Shown here: positions 9,301-16,251 of the stretch, in pieces
Numbering within the stretch: position 1 is the stretch's first letter
How the letters are laid out: every line of letters begins with the position of its first letter
Assembly (NCBI GenBank): GCA_027576995.1
Contig: JANBQC010000541.1
Span: 1-19,156, forward strand
Length of the DNA stretch: 19,156 nt
Direction: 5' to 3'
From: Dimargaris cristalligena
Lineage: Eukaryota; Kickxellomycota; Dimargaritomycetes; Dimargaritales; Dimargaritaceae
Position numbers and translations under genes: made by a program
The notes under the pieces: generated by a model
The model's input: only the letters and a program-made list of their open reading frames with translations
Database searches by the model: none
What the model was told of the DNA's origin: nothing

Positions 9301-9899
9301 AGAGCTAGACCAGTGGGACCAGCGAAGATACTTTTTACGCAAATATGCATTAGGTGGGAGGGGGAGAGAGAGAGGTATAATAGCTGCATGGCACTGACCC
9401 TTTTTTGGGGCTTATCGTCGCCGTATTTTTCAGCCCGCTTCAGTAGATTCTCAAAGAAGGCGTCGTCACCGAATTTGGGCGGCTGGGCCGTAGCGGTCAC
9501 GGGGTCGGATGTGGAAGCGTCGGAGTCGCCGCCCACGTCGTCTTCCGCTTCTTCTTCTTCTTCCTCTTCTTCGTCGTCGTCGTCGTCACCGTCGCCATCG
9601 TCCTCAGCGGCCCCGAGGTCCGAGTCACCGCCCTGACCGCGGGGTTGGGTGGGCCCATTACCCATGTGGGAAGCCGACTTTTTCCCTTGGAGCGAGGTAG
9701 GGTCTAGAATCTGGGGGCATTGCTTACGAACGAGATCCGGGTATGAGAAAAAAGTGCATGTGCGAGGGTCTATGGTGACCTCTATGCGAGCGGTGCGGGA
9801 TCGAGGGGTGGTGGTGGACTGGGGGTTGGCGGCGGGTGGAAAGGCATCGCCGGATGTATTCATGGTGACCAGGGACCCCGACGGGGTATCTGTAGACAT
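6353..9899 (-). CDS. Ubinuclein/Hpc2-like subunit of the HIRA histone chaperone complex (three exons)
   Basis: Three exons on the minus strand, 9899-9399, 9079-6886 and 6618-6353, join in frame to a 986-residue protein. Hpc2/ubinuclein proteins partner HIR/HIRA in replication-independent H3-H4 deposition in the nucleus. Residues 38-60 carry the YPDLV-type N-terminal strand region of ubinucleins. Residues 99-121 are an Asp/Glu tract. Residues about 145-215 form the HUN (Hpc2-related) domain, with DPFIDDSD at 183-190 and GFFVFYGPL at 205-213. A Lys/Asp-repeat and Lys/Pro-rich linker follows. Residues about 545-607 and 653-732 resemble the first half of the ubinuclein middle domain (YRRITECVPYNRATI region). 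The second half lies in exon 3 (KFPWTEPIRQSL, then PLWPEGW). Intron 1 cuts the HUN region and intron 2 the middle domain, and the conserved order is restored only by splicing. An ATG at 9863 (GTCACCATGA) has a better initiation context and is an alternative start, 12 residues shorter. The Pro/Ser/Thr-rich insertion between the middle-domain halves (about 733-898) is longer than in animal ubinucleins. Confidence 0.9.
6619..6885 (-). other. Intron 2 of the Hpc2-like gene
   Basis: The minus strand reads AAAG|GTAGGT at the donor and TGTCAG|GCGTG at the acceptor. The intron is 267 bases and phase 1. Joining the exons gives ...TSK-G-VTRKFPW, which starts the second half of the ubinuclein middle domain. 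Reading through instead adds 13 unrelated residues and a stop. Confidence 0.88.
9080..9398 (-). other. Intron 1 of the Hpc2-like gene
   Basis: The minus strand reads AAAAGG|GTCAGT at the donor and TTACCCAG|AGGCG at the acceptor. The intron is 319 bases and phase 0. Splicing yields KYGDDKPQKR|RREARVSLYEDYDL, continuous with the HUN domain as in known ubinucleins. No ATG opens exon 2 (the codon at 9064 is GTG), so the upstream exon is needed. Confidence 0.88.
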
Positions 9900-10405
9900 A
9901 TGGGGGCAACGGGAACCGGGAGTATAAACAAAGCGATATATAGAGCAAGGCAATACAATAATAGTAATAATATAAAAAAAGCAATATAACGGGCAGACAG
10001 GTCTAGTCTAGTCTGGTCGAATGGAGTGGAGTAGAATGGAATGGAGTGAGGAGGAATGGCCAGAGCGAAGGAACGGGGGATGGAAAAGGGCAAGAGTTGC
10101 GAGGGGGTGTGTGGAGCGGATGGGTTATATACGAAAGTGGCGAGGGTCGCGCACAGATAGATACAAAGGAACGGCGTGCGAGGGGGTTTTAGTTGGGAGG
10201 GCTGAGCGCGGGGCAGGTGTTAAAGGCGAAGAGCCATCACACATCTCCTTCTCCCATATCCACCTCTACTACACCTACCTGCGCTGCTCGCGGGCTACAG
10301 GGCAATGGAATAGTACGGTCCAGGCGCAGGACGGAGGGATAATAGACCACCACAAATATACATAGCCTCATTTGTCTAACTGGCCATGGTAATGTAATGG
10401 TACAG
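9900..10405. promoter_or_regulatory. Upstream region of the Hpc2-like gene, with GGAGT/GGAAT-type repeats
   Basis: Immediately upstream of the 9899 start the minus strand has AT-rich strings (TATATAT near 9940, TATTATTAC near 9965). A low-complexity block at about 10020-10055 is made of GGAGT/GGAAT-like repeats, and a TATATA lies near 10126 on the plus strand. No single element can be assigned as a promoter with confidence. A plus-strand open frame through 10021-10365 lacks coding character. Confidence 0.35.
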
Positions 10406-10440
10406 GAGAGGGAGGAGGGACAACAGCTGCCAACCCAGAG

Positions 10441-10651
10441 AAGAATGGACCTGTGGAGGTCTCCTATATCAGTGATATCCCCCAGATGGTTGGCGCTCCC
10501 ATCATCCCCAGCGAGATTCCCCAAGGTGTTTATTATTTATTACATATATCCTTCTTACACTCGGCCATTTTTAGGAGCGCTGCCGCCACAGCGACTTCAG
10601 TCCAACGGATCGGAGGGCCTCCATTGCCCCCATAAAGATCAGGCCCATTAA
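10441..10651 (+). CDS. Possible small multi-exon gene (partial model)
   Basis: A short stretch with typical coding composition reads KNGPVEVSYISDIPQMVGAP then IIPSEIPQ at 10441-10525. It is followed by a 49-base AT-rich candidate intron, 10526-10574 (CAAG|GTGTTT ... CATTTTTAG|GAG). Splicing there is phase 1 and gives GALPPQRLQSNGSEGLHCP, ending at a TAA at 10649-10651. The 5' end is unresolved. The frame stays open back to a TACAG acceptor at 10401-10405, or it could begin at an ATG at 10386 spliced to 10441 over a 52-base GTAATG...CAGAG intron. I recognise no family. The sharp base-composition drop in the candidate intron is the main support. It may be spurious. Confidence 0.28.
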
Positions 10652-11304
10652 TAATATCGACCCCGACCCCGATAATCGCAGTGACATGACACCGTGTGTT
10701 CGGAATCAGCTGGGAGTAGCGAAGTCGCGCTTCGATATTTGGCATCACGTGCTTATCTGGACCCCTTCATTAGTCTCCCCTTATACCACTCTACTTATAC
10801 TATACTATATTGTTTATAGAAAGCATCACACGGGGGGGGGCATTATTATTAATAGCACTATATCGTATGTAACTGCCGAGTTCTTGGATAGGCTCTTCTT
10901 GATCCAATCATCGCTGCCCAAAACGCCCTTCTCTCTCCCCCACATGGGTCACACGAACAGTGTATACACTTTTAGGGCTCTATTTATCCACTGCTTGGCC
11001 ACACCACCCTAGAAGAATGACATTGTTACTACATTGCACTTGCCCCTGCCCTGCAGTCTTGGTTCCCCCTACTTTTCTAGGCCCTTAGTAATGCTTCTTT
11101 CTTATCCGCCGCATCATTCCGTAATTGCAAGAGAGAGGGAGAGAGAAGCGGCTGCGTATTATTGGTGTGTTCGCTTGCCTGATGGCAATACATAACCTAA
11201 CGAACCACCATATTTGAGTAACCTTTTACACTAGCTGATTTGGGTAGCCAGATCGCCGCACGGTCTGAGATAAGGGCCGTGGACCATTCGGGGCTGGCTA
11301 GAAA
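10652..11304. other. Intergenic region
   Basis: A plus-strand frame is open from about 10575 to 11012, but it crosses a GGGGGGGG run near 10832-10840 and an AT-rich stretch and shows no domain. A CACGTG palindrome lies at 10746-10751. Nothing else is supported. Confidence 0.45.
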
Positions 11305-11652
11305 ATGGTTCGACCGGCTTACGGAGAGTGCTGCTACTCGTTGCTGATCCGTCCCTATAAGCTAGATCTGGTGAATGGCAAATATCGCTCTTGGCATTCC
11401 GAGCTTGTAAAGGTCCGAGACGAAGGGGTCCCCAGCCCTTTCTCCCACTCTACTATATGCAATCGGTTTAGTTGGTCGAGTAATCTTGGACCCAGCACCG
11501 TGCCCAAGAAATGGTATCATCTATTTTTCCGCCCCAAACTAATCCATAGTGGGGCAATGTACCCCAACCACACTTGTGGCGGCCGGCTATTGGGGCGGCT
11601 TAACAAAACACACCCGCCAGAATATACATGTCTATCTGGTAATAATGGCTAA
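11305..11652 (+). CDS. Hypothetical open frame of 115 codons, doubtful
   Basis: The frame opens with ATG in a fair context (GAAAATGG) and runs 115 codons with an unremarkable residue mix (five Cys, many Pro, Tyr and His). It has no signal peptide, membrane segment or motif I recognise, and no neighbour on either side supports it. It could equally be a chance open frame. Confidence 0.2.
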   Translation: MVRPAYGECCYSLLIRPYKLDLVNGKYRSWHSELVKVRDEGVPSPFSHSTICNRFSWSSNLGPSTVPKKWYHLFFRPKLIHSGAMYPNHTCGGRLLGRLNKTHPPEYTCLSGNNG

Positions 11653-11867
11653 GGTGAACCTGCAACTATAGCTACCCCCCCCTGTCTCTCGTCTTCATTG
11701 GTTTTGACTCCACCACCAGCATTTTAGAATTTTTACATCCCCAAAAGAATAAACTAGAATACTATCGAGTCCAATTCATATATACCATTCATTTGCATAG
11801 TGGGAATACAATAGTCAACTTAGATGGACAGGGATACGAAACCATCTTCCATAAACCACAAGACGAC

Positions 11868-12401
11868 TTATTCAATCTGGCAAGTCACGCACTTAAAGCA
11901 GCCGATACCAATATTGGCCCCAAAAATAAAAATATTGGCCGCCAAGCAAGGCAACATGTAAAGCATACCCAAAGGGCAGGACAAGGGATTAGGTTCTTCA
12001 AAACGTCGATCGGCAAGCTCAAAGGGGTCAAGAAAATCGATGAAGCGGCGATATTTGGGTGAGTAGGAGAAAGTAGTAGGCATGTCGTCCAAGGTTCCCG
12101 GCTGGTCCAGCTTCAACTGCAAATAATCGCGCAACTGAGCGCGACGGCCGCTACACTCCTGTTCATCGCGACAAGATTGATCAGCATAATGGTATTCTTG
12201 GATAAAATGGCCAACAGCGACTTGGACCTCGGTAGGATTATAGAGACTCGCCATGGCATTCAGTTCCTCCACAGCGGGTTGGATCTTGCGAAGATCGCTG
12301 GCGGTACACGTGGCCGGAAAGACACCCGAGCCGGTCGAAAGACTGGTGGCGAACACGGTGGGCAGAGTAGCGGCCAGGATACTAACGGCGAGCAGCTTCA
12401 T
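11868..12401 (-). CDS. Small secreted cysteine-rich protein
   Basis: This is a 177-residue intronless frame starting MKLLAVSILAATLPTVFA, a clear signal peptide with a likely cleavage after Ala18. The mature part has eight cysteines (32, 77, 83, 142, 152, 168, 171, 174), an even number compatible with four disulphides. The region 33-100 is mostly helical and charged. From 142 the tail changes character: SCPLGMLYMLPCLAANIF, then a Gly/Ala/Ile-rich hydrophobic stretch, then the closely spaced C168-FK-C171-VT-C174 and the end at 177. There is no KDEL-type retention signal and no obvious GPI site. I recognise no family. Small secreted cysteine-rich proteins in fungi are often lineage-specific and sometimes act on hosts or competitors; for this one that is only a possibility. 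A TATA box on the same strand lies about 215 bases upstream. Confidence 0.8.
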   Translation of the reverse strand: MKLLAVSILAATLPTVFATSLSTGSGVFPATCTASDLRKIQPAVEELNAMASLYNPTEVQVAVGHFIQEYHYADQSCRDEQECSGRRAQLRDYLQLKLDQPGTLDDMPTTFSYSPKYRRFIDFLDPFELADRRFEEPNPLSCPLGMLYMLPCLAANIFIFGANIGIGCFKCVTCQIE

Positions 12402-14072
12402 TGTGGAGTAGGTCTACAAAGGAAAGTCGGAACAAGAAGAAGAAGTATGATAAGGTACTAGATTAGAGTGGTGGGGTTAAAAAGGGGGGAATAAGCGAAG
12501 CGGACAACCGAGTAATGGTCAAAAAGGCGGAATTTAAAGCTGGGCGATAGGGCAAGGTAAAGACAGCTAGAGAGTGGGTGATGATTATTCCGATAGAGGG
12601 CAAAACGGGGGTGCTTTTATAGTCGACCTGGACCGGATGGAGCCGTAAGTATGATTGATGCGCTTCCCCTCAGCCGCATTAGTCCACCGGCGCTTGCTCT
12701 GAATAATCGGCTGAATCACGGTTACACTGAATCTTATAATGGCGACAATACGCTGTAGTAAAAGCATAGAACACCTTCGGGTGGTATATCTTCACTTAAA
12801 TCACATCCGTTGCTAACTATGCATGCAACGGTGGCGGCATTTCGCTGAGGCCATGAAGTTCAGCCCCCTTATTTCCGAACTTTCAAAAACGGGCCATTGT
12901 ATCACCGAGTGGGTCAAGGTTTGCCCAATGTGGCCGCCTTTGCACGTGCCTGTACCACAACATCCCTCCTTGCTTATTGCCCATAGGGACGGATCAGATC
13001 TTCCGTATCTAAATAGGAATGCGCCGTATTTTTATGATAGCGGCCTCAGTTGGTTTTACTGACTTCCTCACTCTACAGAGTTTAGCAGACCACCCTCTCC
13101 TCTATCTGGTGAAATAGTTGGTGCCATCTATAACCGTCCCTTAGCCAGTGTCCTTAGTAGTTCCCAAGACCTTGTACACGTACGATCAGCATGTATTCCG
13201 GCTATATTCCAAAAGGATGAGACGATCATTCGTGATACCAGACCGTAGGCTAGAGCCGGCCTAATGGGCAAGGTAGAAAGGCTTGGCCATTTGCACATCC
13301 GAGGCCCGACAGCCCACCAAGTTTAATGCCCCAGAAGCGACTTACCAACCAAGAGGTCTAATGGGTAAGACTGGCTCGGTGGTGTGGACTTCAGTAGGAA
13401 ACTCTGGTAATAGTCCATTGGATGTGGATGTATGTATTTACTAACTTGAATGGAAGGAAGTGAATCCACCACGGGGCTTTTTTACCGCCTTGGCAGTGTA
13501 TAATACCACAGCAGCCGCTAACCCACTGGCACATGGCCTGCTAACTACCATGTTGCTATGGAGACCTGGGCCATATGGGTTTCAGGGTTCATTTTTTGGA
13601 AGACAGACATCAGTGCAATAGAATTACTCAGTAGGAACTTAAATCTCGGGATACAAACCCTATACCCCAAGATGACCATTTAAAAAGTTAACTCCGTCAA
13701 TGCAATTGATAATAATGGTAAAAAGCACCCCGGTGCTAGAAAATAGGGCAAACCCTAGGATTTATTAGTATATACCGGAAATAGACTTACTAAGTGCAGC
13801 CCGACTACCTAGCGGTAAGCCCCGCGCATCTACAACACGAAAGGGGTCTCCAACTGGTGAATATTGGTAAATAAATTGTACCAGTACCGCGGTGGGATCC
13901 CTCCGTGTATTTGCTATTCGTAAATCTTGGGCAAAATAACAACAATATTTGGGCCGAGTCTATACACTCAGGAAAGACCCCTGCAGCTAGAGAAGGTTAT
14001 ACATGGACAACATACGGTAAAGGCATGGTGATACATTGGGGTATTCCACCTGACCTCTTCCCACCGCTGCGC
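12402..14072. other. Intergenic region between the secreted-protein and hydroxylase genes
   Basis: About 1.7 kb without a supported gene. A plus-strand open frame at 12823-13062 has no recognisable domain. The first 250 bases are upstream of the minus-strand secreted-protein gene. The last bases before 14073 would be the 3' untranslated region of the hydroxylase gene; no clear AATAAA is seen on that strand near the stop. A CACGTG palindrome lies at 12943-12948. Confidence 0.45.
12614..12621 (-). promoter_or_regulatory. Candidate TATA box of the secreted-protein gene
   Basis: The minus strand reads TATAAAAG within CGACTATAAAAGCACC, 213 bases upstream of the ATG at 12401. The sequence is a good TATA match; the distance would imply a 5' untranslated region of about 180 bases. 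Confidence 0.4.
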
Positions 14073-15776
14073 CTACGAATGAAGTTTCTCCAGGGCATGC
14101 GTCAAGGTCTGCATGTCCGAGTTGATAGTTTGGGCATAGCGCAGGACCTTTTCCTTGGAATCCAGCACAATCACGCGCTGGGAGTAAGGGTCGTAACGCA
14201 CATCGAACGGACGCTGAAGGGTTTTGGCGAACTCCCGCACCTTTTCCTTGGCATCCTTGAAACTCTCGGCCACGAAATAGACGGGCTGGTACTCGGTGAT
14301 GGGGTACTTTTGTTCCGCCGTCCGGGCGGGTTCGAAGGCCCGGTACTCGGGCTGGTCAGATAATGAGTAGGCCAACTCACCGAAGGATGAAAGGAGGCCC
14401 GCCCCGAAAGCCCGGACGACCGACTGGGGAGTTCCATCGGGACCGCGCACCGTTTCCCGGCAAAGTCCGTATTCTACGGTGAACCAGTAAATAGTGGCCA
14501 ACTTTTCCACGTCGGCGTCGGACGCCCCCAGGGAAGCAAGGCCGATTTCCTGCGAAAAGGCGGCGAATTCCGGATTAGCGAATAGGGGAACGTGGCCCAG
14601 CAATTCGTGGCACACGTCGGGCTCGGGGGTATAAAGGGGTTTGGAAGGATGCCGAATGTACTGGGTGGAATGAAACACCCGGAAGGCCAGGGCGTTGAGG
14701 AAGTCCCGGGACGAGAGCAGGCCCATGACCGGACGCAGGGTGAATCCGGTGCACTCCTGCAGGAAACGGGAAATGTCTTCGATCTGGGGGATATGGTCCT
14801 CCCGGTACCCGCAGTTAGTCACGAAGAGCGGCAGGAGATGGTTATACTCCCGGCACGCGTAGTCGGGATACAACGAGGTCAGTTGGTTGAATACCGCCCC
14901 CCACGTACGGACTTCCGCGGGGGTGTAGGACACATGCGGAAGGGGCTGCCCCGTTCGGTAGGCCTTGGCCATTTCCGTGATGCGCCCGCGGCGCCGTCGG
15001 TAGTCCGGGTCAGTGGCGCCGGGGTGGTCAGAGGCTAACTCCTCGCCCATCGCCAGCACGCGGTCAGCGAAACTGTCCAAGTCCCGCATGCGGAGGGGGA
15101 ACCACGGGGTGCTATCTACGCTGAACGGGACAGCGGGGTTCACCACCGCTTGGCTGCCCGTGCCGGAACCTGTGCCCCCAACGGCGGCCGAAGCTGAAGC
15201 CGAGTCCGAGGTCGGAGCCGAGGGAAGGGTCGCCGCGGACGGTCGTTCAGCAGCCCCTGGCTTACCGGCGGCTGAAGGGCAGGCGGCCACGATAGGCTTG
15301 GTCTCGGGAGTCTCCCTTACATGGGTGGTAATGACCCGTACGTTCTTGGCCAAGCCCTTTAAGGCGGTAATGGCGGTTTGGACAGTAGCGGGAGCATCGG
15401 CAGTGAAGTCCACGTAAAAGTCGTAGTCCCAATCCGGGGTGCGACTGGGTCGGGATTCGATGCGGGTGAGGGAGATGGCCCGATTGCGCAGGGCGGCTAG
15501 ACATTCGTCCAATACACCCACCCGGTCCGTGATGGAAAAGGACAGGGTGGTGCGCGACGACGGAGGGCCCTGTTGGGTGGGAGGAGAAGGCGAGAGGGTC
15601 TCAGTCGGTAGGGCGGCGGGGTGGGAGGCCGTGGAGTATCGGCGGGACCGCGGGGGCTGCTGCGAGGCGGGCAGCCAGGCGAGGCGCTGGGTGGGGAGCG
15701 CCGGCGCTGTGGCTCTGGCGGCGGAAAGGGGGGTCTTCCAAGTACGGGGGGCCCAGTGGACGCGGTGACGTAGCAT
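14073..15776 (-). CDS. PAH: Phenylalanine 4-hydroxylase (tetrahydrobiopterin-dependent, ACT domain)
   Basis: This intronless 567-residue enzyme should convert phenylalanine to tyrosine using Fe(II), O2 and a tetrahydropterin. Residues 75-155 are an ACT regulatory domain (VGVLDECLAALRN, then IESRPSR at 106-112), as in animal enzymes. The catalytic domain spans about 217-535 and includes STQYIRHPSKPLYTPEPD at 370-387. The iron ligands His390, His395 (CHELLGH) and Glu435 (WFTVEYGL) have exactly the 5- and 40-residue spacing of human H285/H290/E330. Arg375 and Tyr430 match human R270 and Y325. LLSSFGEL lies at 461-468. The C-terminal helix (about 541-566) fits the tetramerisation helix. Oddities: residues 1-70 are Arg-rich with no acidic residue before Glu59 and contain RRYSTAS, typical of a mitochondrial presequence; an Ala/Ser/Gly/Pro-rich linker of about 55 residues (163-217) separates ACT and catalytic domains; and roughly nine residues are inserted after Cys439. 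The start is the only in-frame Met before the ACT domain (the next is at 230). Phe rather than Tyr/Trp specificity is inferred from overall resemblance. Confidence 0.93.
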   Translation of the reverse strand: MLRHRVHWAPRTWKTPLSAARATAPALPTQRLAWLPASQQPPRSRRYSTASHPAALPTETLSPSPPTQQGPPSSRTTLSFSITDRVGVLDECLAALRNRAISLTRIESRPSRTPDWDYDFYVDFTADAPATVQTAITALKGLAKNVRVITTHVRETPETKPIVAACPSAAGKPGAAERPSAATLPSAPTSDSASASAAVGGTGSGTGSQAVVNPAVPFSVDSTPWFPLRMRDLDSFADRVLAMGEELASDHPGATDPDYRRRRGRITEMAKAYRTGQPLPHVSYTPAEVRTWGAVFNQLTSLYPDYACREYNHLLPLFVTNCGYREDHIPQIEDISRFLQECTGFTLRPVMGLLSSRDFLNALAFRVFHSTQYIRHPSKPLYTPEPDVCHELLGHVPLFANPEFAAFSQEIGLASLGASDADVEKLATIYWFTVEYGLCRETVRGPDGTPQSVVRAFGAGLLSSFGELAYSLSDQPEYRAFEPARTAEQKYPITEYQPVYFVAESFKDAKEKVREFAKTLQRPFDVRYDPYSQRVIVLDSKEKVLRYAQTINSDMQTLTHALEKLHS

Positions 15777-15808
15777 GGTAAATAAGTCAAAGGATTTTTT
15801 TAAATAAA

Positions 15809-15832
15809 TATATATATATATATATATATATA
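15809..15832. repeat. (TA)12 microsatellite in the hydroxylase leader
   Basis: An uninterrupted TA run of 24 bases lies 33 bases upstream of the hydroxylase ATG. It is between the candidate TATA box and the start codon, so it probably falls in the 5' untranslated region. Confidence 0.9.
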
Positions 15833-15930
15833 GGAAAAGGCAGACTAATAGGGAAAAGGAGGTTCAAAAGAGGAACCGGATTATAAAAAACAGGCGGCAA
15901 ACCAGTAACGGGTAGGCTGAGCGAAGCTAC

Positions 15931-15937
15931 CTTTATA
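15931..15937 (-). promoter_or_regulatory. Candidate TATA box of the hydroxylase gene
   Basis: The minus strand reads TATAAAG within TTCTTATAAAGGTAG, about 155 bases upstream of the ATG. Transcription would start near 15900, leaving a leader of about 125 bases that contains the TA repeat. Confidence 0.5.
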
Positions 15938-16198
15938 AGAAAAATTTAGCAGTCTCATATAGAGAGATATAGGGTGTCATGTGCGTGGTGTGGAATGGGG
16001 AAGGAGTCAGTGATAATAGGGGAGAGGCGCGGCGACATGAGGGAGGGGAAGAGTTTATCACCACCATAATAAGTCCAGCTGCGATCTCCACCAAACACAC
16101 TATACTATACCATAATACAGCAGAGGAGGGAGAAGGGATTGGTAAAGTCTGTCTGATGAATAAAATTACACAGGAGAAACCGCACACGCTGGAAGAAG

Positions 16199-16251
16199 CA
16201 CGTGCCCCTGGACAGCGGCCGCAGGCCCAATCAAAAGCAGTCACAGCCAAT
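16199..16251. promoter_or_regulatory. E-box and paired CCAAT boxes upstream of the hydroxylase gene
   Basis: A CACGTG palindrome (16199-16204, the bHLH-type E-box) is followed by two CCAATCA strings with CCAAT at 16227-16231 and 16247-16251, exactly 20 bases apart, in a locally GC-rich island. They lie about 420-475 bases upstream of the hydroxylase start. CCAAT boxes are bound by the HAP/NF-Y complex in fungi. Function here is inferred from clustering and position. Confidence 0.4.

Noticed and set aside
11793..12062. 89-codon plus-strand open frame
   Set aside because: Mostly antisense to the secreted cysteine-rich protein, which has a clear signal peptide; the plus frame shows no domain.
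14592..15038. 148-codon plus-strand open frame
   Set aside because: Antisense to the phenylalanine hydroxylase catalytic domain, which has intact conserved residues; no independent support.
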